DNA of 64,000 nucleotides from Streptosporangium canum. Its GTDB lineage: Bacteria; Actinomycetota; Actinomycetes; Streptosporangiales; Streptosporangiaceae. Below the pieces are notes generated by a model. That model saw only the letters and a list, made by a program, of their open reading frames with translations, was not told where the DNA came from and ran no database searches. Location of the stretch: the NCBI RefSeq assembly GCF_900113865.1, contig NZ_FOQY01000006.1, positions 313,852-377,851 of the forward strand, written 5' to 3'. The position numbers and the translations under genes were made by a program. Positions 54,949 through 63,638 of this stretch are shown here, one piece after another (the stretch's first letter is position 1; the number at the start of each line of letters is the position of its first letter).

Positions 54949-55989
54949 TCAGGAGGCGAGCTCCCTGACCCTCTCGATGAGCCGGACGCGCTCGTCGTGG
55001 GTATGGCCGAGCGGGGCGACGTTGACGGTCGTGACGCCCGACTCCCTCATCGCCTGGAGGCGGTCGCGGACGTGGCCCTCGGAGCCGATCAGGGACATCT
55101 TCTCCAGCAACTCCTGCGGGACGAGCGCGGCGGCCTCGTCCTTCTTCCCGTCGAGGTAGAGGTTCTGGATCTGCTCGGCCTCCTTCTCGTAGCCGTACCG
55201 GCGGGCGAGATCGTTGTAGAAGTTCTTGCCCTTGGCGCCCATGCCGCCGATGTAGAGCGCGGCCATCGGACGGCCCAGCTCCAGCCAGTCCGACACGTCG
55301 TCGCCGATGGCCAGCGCCGCCTGGGCGATGACGTCCAGCTCGCCCAGGGACGGGTCGCGCCGGGCCTTGCCCGCGGCCAGCGAGGCGCCCCAGACGTCGG
55401 CGGCCTTCTCCGGCATGTAGAAGATGGGCTCCCAGCCCTCGGCCAGCTCCGCGGAGAGCTCGACGTTCTTGGGGCCGATGGCGGCGATCACGATGGGGAT
55501 GCGGTCGCGGACCGGGTGGTTGATGATCTTCAGTGGCTTGCCCAGGCCGGTGCCCTGGCCCGCGGGGAGCGGCACCGTGTAGTGCTTGCCCTCGTAGGTC
55601 AGGCGCTCGCGCTTCCAGACCTGGCGGCAGATCTCGACGACCTCGCGGGTGCGGCCCAGCGGAGCGGTGTACGGCACGCCGTGGAAGCCCTCGATGACCT
55701 GGGGGCCCGAGGCGCCCAGGCCGAGGGTGAAGCGGCCGTCGGAGACGTAGTCCATCCCGGCGGCGGTCATGGCCAGCAGGGTGGGCGTGCGGGAGTAGAT
55801 CGGCAGGATGCCGGAGGCGATCTGCAGGCGCTCGGTCTTGGCCGCGATGTAGCCCATCTGGCTGACCGCGTCGAAGCTGTAGGCCTCGGCGACGAAGACG
55901 ATGTCGAGGCCGGCCTTCTCGTAGTCGGCCAGCGCGGCCACCGTTTCCTTGAAGCCCCCCGAGTAGTTCAGGGCCATACCGATACGCAT
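54949..55989 (-). CDS. LLM-class (probably F420-dependent) oxidoreductase
   Basis: A 346-aa TIM-barrel protein of the luciferase-like monooxygenase superfamily. The N-terminus MRIGMALNYSGGF, ASGILPIYSRTPTLLAMTA and the FTLGLGASGPQV segment match the actinobacterial F420-dependent LLM subgroup that uses reduced cofactor F420. ATG 55989 is the natural start; the substrate is unknown. It is transcribed alone, with a terminator behind it. Confidence 0.88.
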   Translation of the reverse strand: MRIGMALNYSGGFKETVAALADYEKAGLDIVFVAEAYSFDAVSQMGYIAAKTERLQIASGILPIYSRTPTLLAMTAAGMDYVSDGRFTLGLGASGPQVIEGFHGVPYTAPLGRTREVVEICRQVWKRERLTYEGKHYTVPLPAGQGTGLGKPLKIINHPVRDRIPIVIAAIGPKNVELSAELAEGWEPIFYMPEKAADVWGASLAAGKARRDPSLGELDVIAQAALAIGDDVSDWLELGRPMAALYIGGMGAKGKNFYNDLARRYGYEKEAEQIQNLYLDGKKDEAAALVPQELLEKMSLIGSEGHVRDRLQAMRESGVTTVNVAPLGHTHDERVRLIERVRELAS

Positions 55990-56166
55990 CCTGAGATCGT
56001 CCTTCCGCGCGCCCACAGAACCGAATGATGTTCCGTTGTCTCCGGTGCAAAGGCTATCGACTCACCGCCGAAGCACCAAGCCCCCGCGTCCTGGCCACGG
56101 GGCCGGTAGCGTACGCATTTCGGGGCAGGGGAAAGCCCTCCGGGGAGCGGGCGGACGAGGAGCGGC

Positions 56167-57066
56167 GTGCTGAGACGGTCGATCATCGCGGTGGCGGGGG
56201 TGCTGGCCCTGATTCTCGGCGGCCACCGGCTCCTGCCGGAACTGGGCGGGTTCACGCCCGTGCTGGAGAGCCTGCTCCCCTGGCTCGGCGTCGCCGTGCC
56301 GGTGCTGCTGGTCGTCGCGCTGTTCACCCGCTCGTGGCAGGTGATCGTCGCGGTGCTGGTCCCGGCGGCCGTATGGGGGGTCATGTTCGGTCCCGCGCTG
56401 CTGCGCTCCCCGCCGGGCGGCCCGAGCGACCTGTCGGTGGCCACCGTCAACGTGGGGGTGACCAACGCCGCCTCGGGCCGGGCCGTACGGGCCGTCTCGA
56501 AGGGCCGGGACCTGATCGCCGCGCAGGAGCTGACCCCCGGCGGGCCGGCGGCCAAGGCGCTCGGCGAGCGCTTCCCGCACCACTACCAGGTCAGCACGGT
56601 GGGTCTGTGGAGCCGCTTCCCGATCGTCGAAGCCCGCAAGGCGGACATCGGCCTGGACTGGGTGCGGGCGCTGCGGGCCGTGGTCAGGACGCCCAAGGGG
56701 AAGCTGACCGTCTACGTCATGCACCTGGCCTCGGCCCGTCCCGGCAAGACGGCCCAGCGCGACGAGACCCTCGCGCACGCCCGAAAGATCATCGACAGGG
56801 ACGAGAGCGAGCACCTGCTCCTGCTCGGCGACCTCAACACCGCCACCACCGACCGCAAGCGCTCCGGCCTGGTGCCCCCGCTGTCGGACGCCCAGCAGGA
56901 GGCCGGCTCCGGCTTCGGATTCACCTGGCCGTCGTCCTTCCCGCTCACCCGTCCCGACCACATCCTCTACCGCGGCCTCACCGCGACCTCCGCGGGCGTC
57001 GAGCCGGCCGCGGGCAGCGACCACCGCGCCGCCTTCGCCTCGCTGCGCCTGGGAGAGGGCTCCTGA
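56167..57066 (+). CDS. Membrane-anchored endonuclease/exonuclease/phosphatase family protein
   Basis: A 299-aa protein with three N-terminal hydrophobic helices (about 5-20, 38-55 and 59-78) and an outer EEP domain. The family residues are visible: Asn in TVNVG, Glu in AAQEL, GDLNTA, RPDHIL and the final GSDHRA. EEP proteins cleave phosphodiesters of nucleic acids or lipids; the substrate is not predictable. GTG 56167 has GAGGAG five bases before it. Confidence 0.9.
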   Translation: MLRRSIIAVAGVLALILGGHRLLPELGGFTPVLESLLPWLGVAVPVLLVVALFTRSWQVIVAVLVPAAVWGVMFGPALLRSPPGGPSDLSVATVNVGVTNAASGRAVRAVSKGRDLIAAQELTPGGPAAKALGERFPHHYQVSTVGLWSRFPIVEARKADIGLDWVRALRAVVRTPKGKLTVYVMHLASARPGKTAQRDETLAHARKIIDRDESEHLLLLGDLNTATTDRKRSGLVPPLSDAQQEAGSGFGFTWPSSFPLTRPDHILYRGLTATSAGVEPAAGSDHRAAFASLRLGEGS

Positions 57067-57130
57067 CCGCGCCGCGCCGCCTCACCCGCGCGGCGCGGAC
57101 GGCGGCGCCCGGCGGGACCCGCCCGCGGCC

Positions 57131-57727
57131 TCAGCGCGCCCGCAGCGCGGACAGATCCGCCGGGGTGTCGATGTCGGCGGGGTCGCCGGCATCGTCGCAG
57201 GGCACCGCGACGACCAGCTCGGGGTGGGCCCGGAGGAACGGCCGGGCACCGACGTCACCGGTCGCGAGCGCGGCGACCTCCTCGAAGTGCTCCCTGGCGA
57301 TCAGCACCGGGTTCCTCGGCGCTCCGCCGTAGGTGGCGACGGCGACCGAGGCGCCGTCGCGCGCGGCCCGGATCAGCCGCTCCACCGCCCGCGGGCCGAT
57401 GAACGGCTGGTCCACCAGGGCGATCACCACGTGCCGCGCGTCGCCGGGGAGCGCGCCGAGGCCGACGCGCAGCGAGGAGCCCATCCCCGAGCGCCACCGC
57501 GGATTCCGTACGGCCACCGCCCCGCGCACCTGCGCGACGGCGGCTCCCAGCACGACGACCACGGGATGGCAGCCGCCGTCGTGGAGCAGCCGGACTCCCC
57601 GGTCCACCAGCCGCTCGCCGCGGAACTCCACCAGCGCCTTCGGCGTGCCGAGCCGCGAGCCCGAACCGGCCGCCAGCAGCAGCCCCGCGGTGAGCGCCCG
57701 CGTGGCGTCCTCCCCGCGCGCGGTCAC
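57131..57727 (-). CDS. MobA/MocA-like nucleotidyltransferase
   Basis: A 198-aa NTP-transferase fold protein. The signature LLAAGSGSRLGTPKALVEFRG holds the nucleotide-binding loop and Lys; VDQPFI contains the metal-binding Asp; GAPRNPVLI and DIDTPAD follow. Such proteins attach CMP or GMP to the molybdenum cofactor. It overlaps the xdhC-type gene by four bases, consistent with a role in preparing a molybdenum hydroxylase. Confidence 0.9.
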   Translation of the reverse strand: MTARGEDATRALTAGLLLAAGSGSRLGTPKALVEFRGERLVDRGVRLLHDGGCHPVVVVLGAAVAQVRGAVAVRNPRWRSGMGSSLRVGLGALPGDARHVVIALVDQPFIGPRAVERLIRAARDGASVAVATYGGAPRNPVLIAREHFEEVAALATGDVGARPFLRAHPELVVAVPCDDAGDPADIDTPADLSALRAR

Positions 57728-58830
57728 GGCCGGCCCCCGTCCCCGTGGATCCGGCCGGAGCCGTCGGTGAGGGGCTGCCCCGAACCGCCCCAGCGGAGCT
57801 GGATCAGCTCGGCGGCGATGGAGACCGCGGTCTCCTCCGGGGTCCGCGCCCCCAGGTCCAGCCCGATCGGGGAGCGGAGCCGTTTCAGCTCGGCCTCCCC
57901 CAGGCCCGCCTCACGGAGCCGCGCCAGCCGGTCCTCGTGGGTGCGGCGCGAGCCCATCGCCCCGACGTAGCCCGCCGGGGTGCGCAGGGCCACCTCCAGC
58001 AGCGGGACGTCGAACCGCGGGTCGTGGGTGAGCACGCAGATCGCGGTCCGCTCGTCCACGGTGATCGAGGTCAGGTAGTCGTGCGGCCACTTGACGATCA
58101 CCTCGTCGGCCTCGGGGAAGCGCTTGGCCGTGGCGAAGACCGGGCGGGCGTCGCACACGACCACGTGGTAGCCGAGGAACTTGCCGATCCTGGCCACCGC
58201 GGCGGCGAAGTCGATCGCGCCGAAGACCAGCATCCGGGGCGGCGGGGCGAAGGAGTGCACGAAGACCGACAGCTCGTCGAGCCGACGCTCGCCGCGGGAG
58301 CCGTACCGCCGGACCCCGGTGAGCCCCTGCGCGAGCATGCCCCGCACGTCGTCGTCCACCGCCTCGTCCAGCCGCGTCACGCCGAGCGAGCCGGAGGAGC
58401 GGTCCGGCCAGATCACCCTGCGGGCGCCGATCGCACCCGGCCCGGACAGCACGGTCGCCACCGCCACCGGCTCGCGCTCCCGCACCGACGCGGCGATCGC
58501 CCCCAGCTCGGGGAACGTCTCGCGCGACACCGGCTCGACGAACACGTCCAGGATGCCGCCGCAGGTCAGGCCGACCGAGAAGGCGTCGTCGTCGCTCACG
58601 CCGTACCGCTGCAGGACCGGCGTGCCGGCGGCGACCACCTCCTGGGCCAGCTCGTAGACGGCCCCCTCGACGCAGCCGCCCGAGACGCTGCCCTCGGCCT
58701 CCTCGCCGAGCACGGCCATGGACGCGCCCGGCGGGCGGGGCGCGCTGCGGAAGGTGTCCACCACGGTGGCCAGGCCGAACGTCTGCCCGGACTCCCACCA
58801 CCGCACGATCTGCGACAGCACGTCACGCAT
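57724..58830 (-). CDS. XdhC/CoxF family molybdenum hydroxylase maturation protein
   Basis: A 368-aa protein with the N-terminal XdhC/CoxI domain (PRPPGASMAV, SVSGGCVEGAVYELA with the conserved Cys) and a C-terminal Rossmann domain (FGAIDFAAAVARIG, VVCDARP, GYVGAMGSRRTHEDR). XdhC proteins bind and sulfurate Mo cofactor for insertion into xanthine or CO dehydrogenase. It overlaps the upstream VWA gene by eight bases. Confidence 0.92.
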   Translation of the reverse strand: MRDVLSQIVRWWESGQTFGLATVVDTFRSAPRPPGASMAVLGEEAEGSVSGGCVEGAVYELAQEVVAAGTPVLQRYGVSDDDAFSVGLTCGGILDVFVEPVSRETFPELGAIAASVREREPVAVATVLSGPGAIGARRVIWPDRSSGSLGVTRLDEAVDDDVRGMLAQGLTGVRRYGSRGERRLDELSVFVHSFAPPPRMLVFGAIDFAAAVARIGKFLGYHVVVCDARPVFATAKRFPEADEVIVKWPHDYLTSITVDERTAICVLTHDPRFDVPLLEVALRTPAGYVGAMGSRRTHEDRLARLREAGLGEAELKRLRSPIGLDLGARTPEETAVSIAAELIQLRWGGSGQPLTDGSGRIHGDGGRP

Positions 58831-60118
58831 GCGCCCCTCCCAGCAATCGGGCCAGTTCCTCGAAGGCGGCCAGGCTGTGCCCGGCCACGAAGTCGTCGAT
58901 GTGGGGCAGGGCGGCGCGCATCCCGGCGGTGAGCGGCTGGTAGCCCCGCTGCCCCTTGTGGGGGTTGACCCAGATCACCCGGTACGCCATCCGGGACAGC
59001 CGGGCCATCTCCGCGCCGAGCAGCGAGACGTCGCCGCGCTCCCACCCGTCGGAGGCGATCACCACCACCGCGCCCCTGGCGTCGTTCAGCGAAAGGAACC
59101 TCTTGAGCTCCTCCCCCAGCCGGGTGCCGCCGCTCCAGTCGGGGATGGCCCGTGAGACGGCGTCCATCGCGGTGGCCGGGTCGCGGTGGCGCAGCTCGGC
59201 GGTGAGCCGGGTGAGCCGGGTGCCCGCGCTGAACACCTCGGTGGCCCGGGGCTCGCATCGGACCAGCGCGTGGGCGAGCCGGAGCAGCGTGTCGGCATAG
59301 GGGGTCATGGAGCCGCTGACGTCCACCAGCAGCACGACCCTGCGGGGCCTGGTCCGGTGCGCGCGGTAGCGGAGCCGGGCGGCCTCCCCGCCGCGCCGCA
59401 GGGTCTCGCGGATCGTCGCCCTGCTGTCGAGCCGTCCCCGCTGCGACGGCCGCAACCGCCGTGACCTGCGCTGCTCGCGCTCGGCCCGGAACACCGCGAG
59501 CAGCCGGCGCACCTCCGCCAGCTCCGCTCCCGTCATCTTGGCCACGTCCCGGTTGCGCAGCACCTCCGCCGCGCTCGCGCTGGCCACCGGGGCGGGGCCG
59601 TCGTCGCCGCCGGGGGCGCCGGACATGGTGGCGGTGTGCCGGGTGACGGTGATCGCGGCCGGTCTGGCACGGCCCGCGCGCAGCCCGCCGAAGTAGGCGT
59701 GGAAGACCCTGTCGTAACGCGGCAGGTCGTCGGCCGAGGCGCACAGGGTGAACCGGCCCGCCCAGTAGACGTCGCGCGGCTCGGCGGCGTCCAGGTGCGA
59801 CAGCGCGCGCAGCAGGCCCTGGGTTCTCTCGTGGTCGGCGGGGACCCCCGCCGCGCGCAGCGTCCTGGCGAACCCGGTCATGACGGCGACCAGGTCCCCC
59901 GCCGTCCCCGGGCCGGGCGGACCGCCCTCCCGCCGGCCGGGCCGGTCGGGGCCGTCTCCCACCCGATCACGGCCCTCAGCCCGCCGGTCGGGGCCGTCTC
60001 CCGGCCGGTCACGGCCCTCAGCCCCCCGGTCGGGACCCTCGCGCCCCCGGTCGGGACCCTCGCGCCGCCGGTCGGGACCCTCGCGCCCCCGGTCGGGACC
60101 CTCAGCCGCGGAGGTCAC
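58823..60118 (-). CDS. CoxE-like VWA domain protein with N-terminal heptapeptide repeats
   Basis: A 431-aa protein. Residues 1 to about 60 consist of a seven-residue repeat (EGPDRGR and variants), encoded by eight 21-bp DNA repeats. The CoxE domain follows, including a VWA fold with the metal-site motif VDVSGSM, then SGGTRLGE and ASDGWERGD. CoxE with the AAA ATPase CoxD matures the CO dehydrogenase active site. It overlaps the upstream ATPase gene by 17 bases and the xdhC gene by eight. Confidence 0.9.
   Translation of the reverse strand: MTSAAEGPDRGREGPDRRREGPDRGREGPDRGAEGRDRPGDGPDRRAEGRDRVGDGPDRPGRREGGPPGPGTAGDLVAVMTGFARTLRAAGVPADHERTQGLLRALSHLDAAEPRDVYWAGRFTLCASADDLPRYDRVFHAYFGGLRAGRARPAAITVTRHTATMSGAPGGDDGPAPVASASAAEVLRNRDVAKMTGAELAEVRRLLAVFRAEREQRRSRRLRPSQRGRLDSRATIRETLRRGGEAARLRYRAHRTRPRRVVLLVDVSGSMTPYADTLLRLAHALVRCEPRATEVFSAGTRLTRLTAELRHRDPATAMDAVSRAIPDWSGGTRLGEELKRFLSLNDARGAVVVIASDGWERGDVSLLGAEMARLSRMAYRVIWVNPHKGQRGYQPLTAGMRAALPHIDDFVAGHSLAAFEELARLLGGAHA
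59944..60111. repeat. Eight 21-bp tandem repeats at the 5' end of the CoxE-like gene
   Basis: The unit GGTCGGGACCCTCGCGCCCCC recurs with period 21 at 60028, 60049, 60070 and 60091. More diverged 42-bp double units precede it (from 59944). On the minus strand each unit adds one heptapeptide (EGPDRGR-like), so the reading frame is preserved whatever the copy number. Confidence 0.8.
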
Positions 60119-61001
60119 CGAGGATCCCGTTCCCGAGCACGGTCTCGTGGTCCTCGCGGTGCTTGAGCAGGGCGCCCAGCGTGGCCGCGGCCAGGTCGGG
60201 GTCCAGCTCGCGGGCGCCGAGGGTCAGCAGCGCCTCGGTCCAGTCGATGGTCTCGGCGACTCCGGGCGGCTTGACCAACCCCGCCTCGCGGAGCCGTCCG
60301 GCCGCCCGGGCGACCTGCTCGGCGAGGGTCGCCGAGCAGGCGGGCAGGCGCCGCAGCAGGATCGCCACCTCCCGGTCGAAGGAGGGGTGCTCCAGCCAGT
60401 GGTAGAGGCAGCGCCGCTTCAGCGCGTCGTGCACCTCGCGGGTGCGGTTGGAGGTCAGCACGACCACCGGCGGCCGCTCGGCCCGGATCGTGCCGAGCTC
60501 CGGGATGGAGATCGCGAAGTCCGAGAGCACCTCCAGCAGGATCGCCTCGAACTCCACGTCGGCCCGGTCGATCTCGTCGATGAGCAGCACGCTGGGCTGG
60601 GTCTCCACCGCCTTGAGCAGTGGCCGGGCGATCAGGAACCGCCGGTCGTAGACCTCCCCCTCCAGCCGGGCCGCGTCGGTGACCCCGCCGGCCTCGGCCG
60701 CCTTGAGATGCAGGAGCTGGCGGGCGAAGTCCCAGTCGTAAAGCACCTGTGGCCCGTCGAGCCCCTCGTAGCACTGCAGCCGGATCAGCGGCGCCCCCAG
60801 CACCGTGGCCAGCGTCCTGGCCAGCTCGGTCTTGCCGACCCCGGCCTCGCCTTCGAGCAGCAGCGGGCGGCCCATCCGCAGCGCGAGGAACGCCGCCGTG
60901 GCCAGCCCTTCGCCCGCGAGATACGCCTCCCGGTCGAGCAGCTCCGCCAGCTCCCCGGGCGACCCCACGTCCGACGCCTCGATTGTCCGCCTCAGCACCA
61001 C
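60102..61001 (-). CDS. CoxD/MoxR-type AAA+ ATPase
   Basis: A 299-aa AAA+ ATPase. Walker A LLLEGEAGVGKTELARTLA near residue 50, Walker B LLIDEIDRADVEFEAILLEVLSD and sensor TSNRTREVHDALKRR. The order ATPase-VWA-XdhC matches coxD-coxE-coxF of CO dehydrogenase clusters. Start GTG 61001 or GTG 60998. It is divergent from ktrB with a 46-bp gap. Confidence 0.92.
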   Translation of the reverse strand: MVLRRTIEASDVGSPGELAELLDREAYLAGEGLATAAFLALRMGRPLLLEGEAGVGKTELARTLATVLGAPLIRLQCYEGLDGPQVLYDWDFARQLLHLKAAEAGGVTDAARLEGEVYDRRFLIARPLLKAVETQPSVLLIDEIDRADVEFEAILLEVLSDFAISIPELGTIRAERPPVVVLTSNRTREVHDALKRRCLYHWLEHPSFDREVAILLRRLPACSATLAEQVARAAGRLREAGLVKPPGVAETIDWTEALLTLGARELDPDLAAATLGALLKHREDHETVLGNGILGDLRG

Positions 61002-61033
61002 CTCAGGCTACGCCCGCAGGTGCGACTTAAGCG

Positions 61034-61048
61034 TATTCTCACCCTCTG
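61034..61048 (+). promoter_or_regulatory. -10 element and likely leaderless start of ktrB
   Basis: TATTCT (61034-61039) lies eight bases before GTG 61048 and there is no SD sequence between, so transcription and translation may start at the same base. No clear -35 is visible in the short divergent gap. Confidence 0.45.
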
Positions 61049-62388
61049 TGAAGAACCTGGTCCGGCAGATCAACACGCCCTCGAGAGTCGTCGTGGCCGC
61101 CTTCCTCGCGGTGGTCCTCAGCGGCACGGCGTTGCTGTCGCTGCCCATCGCGGTCGAGGCGGGCCAGGAGGCGACGTTGACCTCCGCCCTGTTCACCGCG
61201 ACCTCGGCGGTGTGCGTCACCGGGCTCGCCGTACAGGACACGGCGGCGCACTGGACGTTCTTCGGCGAGACGGTGATCCTGGTGCTGATGCAGATCGGCG
61301 GCTTCGGGATCATGTCGCTCGCCTCGATCCTCGCGGTGGTCGTCTCCGGCAGGCTCGGCCTGCGCGCCCGGCTCAACACCCAGGCCGAGACCAAGACCCT
61401 GGGGCCGGGCGACGTGCGCCGGCTGCTCGTGGGCGTCGCCAAGGTCACGCTGGCGGTGGAGACGCTGATCGCCGTGGCGCTCACCGCCCGTTTCGTCATC
61501 GGGTACGGCGAGCCGTTCGGCCGCGCCGCCTACCACGGCGTCTTCCACGCGGTCTCGGCGTTCACCAACGCCGGGTTCACTCTCTGGCCGGACAGCATCA
61601 TGCGGTTCGTCACCGACCCATGGGTCTGCCTCCCGCTGGCGCTGGCGGTGGTCGCCGGGGGCCTCGGTTTTCCGGTCTACGCCGTGCTCCGGCAGAACTG
61701 GCGCCATCCGGCACGCTGGTCGCTGCACGCGAAGATCACTCTGGGGATGACCGCCCTCCTGCTGTTCGGCGGGGCGACGGCCATCACCGTCACCGAGTGG
61801 AACAACCCCGGCACGCTGGGGGCGCTCTCCCCCGGCCTGCGCATCCTGGCCGGGTTCTTCCACAGCGCCATGACCCGCAGCGGCGGCATGAACTCCGTCG
61901 ACACCTCCCAGATGAGCGAGAACAGCTGGCTGATCAGCGACGTGCTGATGTTCATCGGCGCGGGCAGCGCGAGCACCGGCGGCGGCATCAAGGTGACGAC
62001 GTTCGCGCTGCTCGCCTACGTCATCCTGGCCGAGCTGCGCGGCGAGCCGGACGTCACGGCCGGGCGCCGCCGCATCCCCGAGCAGCTCCAGCGGCAGACG
62101 CTGACCATAGCCCTGCTCAGCGTGGCCTCGATCGCCACCGGCACATTCGTCATGATGATGGTCACCCCGTTCAAGCTGGACCGCGTACTGTTCGAGGTGG
62201 TCTCCGCGTTCGGCACGGTCGGCCTGTCCACGGGGATCACCCCTGACGTCGGCACCAGCGGGCATCTGGTCCTGACGGTCCTGATGTTCATCGGCCGGCT
62301 CGGCCCGGTGACCCTCGGTGCCGCGCTGGCGCTGCACGTCCAGACCCGTCGGTTCCGCTATCCGGAGGAGCGTCCCCTCGTTGGTTGA
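61048..62388 (+). CDS. ktrB: K+ uptake channel subunit KtrB (TrkH family)
   Basis: A 446-aa membrane protein, the length of KtrB rather than TrkH. The four pore loops with filter glycines are present: TSAVCVTGL, FHAVSAFTNAGF, HSAMTRSGGMN and FEVVSAFGTVGLS. It forms a Na+- or H+-coupled K+ channel with a ring of KtrA. The start is GTG 61048; the upstream open frame is a shadow of the divergent ATPase gene. It overlaps ktrA by eight bases. Confidence 0.95.
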   Translation: MKNLVRQINTPSRVVVAAFLAVVLSGTALLSLPIAVEAGQEATLTSALFTATSAVCVTGLAVQDTAAHWTFFGETVILVLMQIGGFGIMSLASILAVVVSGRLGLRARLNTQAETKTLGPGDVRRLLVGVAKVTLAVETLIAVALTARFVIGYGEPFGRAAYHGVFHAVSAFTNAGFTLWPDSIMRFVTDPWVCLPLALAVVAGGLGFPVYAVLRQNWRHPARWSLHAKITLGMTALLLFGGATAITVTEWNNPGTLGALSPGLRILAGFFHSAMTRSGGMNSVDTSQMSENSWLISDVLMFIGAGSASTGGGIKVTTFALLAYVILAELRGEPDVTAGRRRIPEQLQRQTLTIALLSVASIATGTFVMMMVTPFKLDRVLFEVVSAFGTVGLSTGITPDVGTSGHLVLTVLMFIGRLGPVTLGAALALHVQTRRFRYPEERPLVG

Positions 62389-63049
62389 CAAGAAGAACCG
62401 CGGCGACGCGGTCGTGGTGATCGGGCTGGGCCGGTTCGGCGGCGCGCTGGCGGTGGAGCTGGTGGGACGCGACGTCGAGGTGCTGGGAGTCGACAACGAC
62501 CCCAAGAACGTCCAGGAGCTGTCCGGGCAGCTCACCCATGTGGTCTGCGCCGACTCCACCGACCCGGACGCGCTCACGCAGCTGGGGGCCGCCGAGTTCG
62601 GCCGGGCCGTGGTCGGCATCGGCACCGACATCGAGGCGAGCATCCTGACCACCTCCATCCTGGCCGACCTCGGCGTGCCCGACATCTGGGCCAAGTCGAT
62701 CAGCCTCCAGCACAGCCGGATCCTGGAACGGGTCGGCGCCCACCATGTGGTGCAGCCCGAGCACGACATGGGCGAGCGGGTCGCGCACCTGGTCACCGGC
62801 CGGATGCTCGACTACGTGGAGGTCGACGAGGACTACGCTCTGGTCAAGACCAAAGCCCCCCAGTGGGCGGCGGGCAGGACGCTGGGCGAGCTGGGCATCC
62901 GCAAGAAGTACGGGGTGACCGTGGTCGGGATCAAGAAACCCGGTGGCAGGTTCACCTACGCCACCTCGGAGACGGTCATCGACGGCGGCGCCACCCTGCT
63001 GGTCGCGGGCGACACCGACAAGGCCGAACGGTTCGCCGAGGAGACCTGA
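62381..63049 (+). CDS. ktrA: K+ uptake regulatory subunit KtrA (RCK domain)
   Basis: A 222-aa cytoplasmic regulator: Rossmann fold VVIGLGRFGGALAVEL with acidic residue in VDNDP (binding ATP/ADP or NAD), then an RCK_C domain from about residue 140 (LGELGIRKKYGVTVVGI). The TTG start at 62381 has GGAGGAG about ten bases before it and overlaps the ktrB stop. Gates KtrB. Confidence 0.93.
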   Translation: MVDKKNRGDAVVVIGLGRFGGALAVELVGRDVEVLGVDNDPKNVQELSGQLTHVVCADSTDPDALTQLGAAEFGRAVVGIGTDIEASILTTSILADLGVPDIWAKSISLQHSRILERVGAHHVVQPEHDMGERVAHLVTGRMLDYVEVDEDYALVKTKAPQWAAGRTLGELGIRKKYGVTVVGIKKPGGRFTYATSETVIDGGATLLVAGDTDKAERFAEET

Positions 63050-63080
63050 GGCCGGCCGGGCGCCCGGCCGGGGAGGTCTC
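63041..63080. terminator. Long GC hairpin between ktrA and the convergent small gene
   Basis: Outer arms GAGACCT (63041-63047) and AGGTCTC (63074-63080) enclose a perfect 20-nt palindrome built on CCGGCCGGGCGCCCGGCCGG. It includes both stop-codon regions. Likely bidirectional terminator. Confidence 0.65.
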
Positions 63081-63540
63081 AGCCGGGAGGGCGGGAAGTG
63101 GTGGAGTGGGTCGTCACGGCGGGTGACCCCGCCAGGCAGCTGACCCGGATCGTCGTCCGGTCGCCGCCGGAGGCGAACTGGACCGAGACGGCCGGCGAGG
63201 GCCCCCGCTCGACCCTGCCGACGCCGTACCCCTGGGCCGGGCTCCAGGAGAGCAGGACGGCCTGATCGGCCTCGCAGGCGGTGACGACGGACCCTTCGCC
63301 GTAGGAGAACTCCCTGGTCGCCGCGCCGGGCCGAGGTGAGGCGGGGCCGGCCGGCTCGGCGAGCGCGGGGCTGCCGGCCGTGCTGACCAGGGTGCGCTCG
63401 ACCTCGTTCAGCGTCATGGGCTGGACGGCCTGGCCGGTGATGTGGACACCGATCAGCGACACCGCCCAGGTGGTGGCGACCGTGGTGAGGGTGGCGGCGG
63501 CAAGCCACCCGCCCAGCCCGAGCAGGGTGTGCCCGTTCAC
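63079..63540 (-). CDS. Small membrane-anchored protein of unknown function
   Basis: A 153-aa protein with one N-terminal hydrophobic segment (LGGWLAAATLTTVATTWAVSLIG), then a Pro/Ala linker and a roughly 70-residue outer domain (about 75-140) with one Cys near residue 88 (VVTACEAD) and another near 135 (RVSCLAG), possibly a disulfide. I do not recognise the family. It is divergent from a response regulator gene, so it could be part of that signalling locus. Confidence 0.7.
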   Translation of the reverse strand: MNGHTLLGLGGWLAAATLTTVATTWAVSLIGVHITGQAVQPMTLNEVERTLVSTAGSPALAEPAGPASPRPGAATREFSYGEGSVVTACEADQAVLLSWSPAQGYGVGRVERGPSPAVSVQFASGGDRTTIRVSCLAGSPAVTTHSTTSRPPG

Positions 63541-63562
63541 TGAACAAACGTCTCATCAGCCC

Positions 63563-63603
63563 TGTTAACCCCCCGCCAAGCGGGCCTCACGACGTGGTTA
63601 ACA
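63563..63603. promoter_or_regulatory. Paired GTTAAC boxes in a divergent promoter region
   Basis: TGTTAACC (63563-63570) and GGTTAACA (63596-63603) are inverted copies whose centres are 33 bases apart, about three helix turns. They lie between the divergent small membrane protein and response regulator genes and may be an operator for one of them. Confidence 0.4.
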
Positions 63604-63638
63604 CAGCCGGCCGATTAGGGAAAGGTTAGCGTGATGAC

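Noticed and set aside
59944..60111. 21-bp repeats as a CRISPR array
   Set aside because: There are no spacers; units are contiguous, in frame and encode a heptapeptide repeat.
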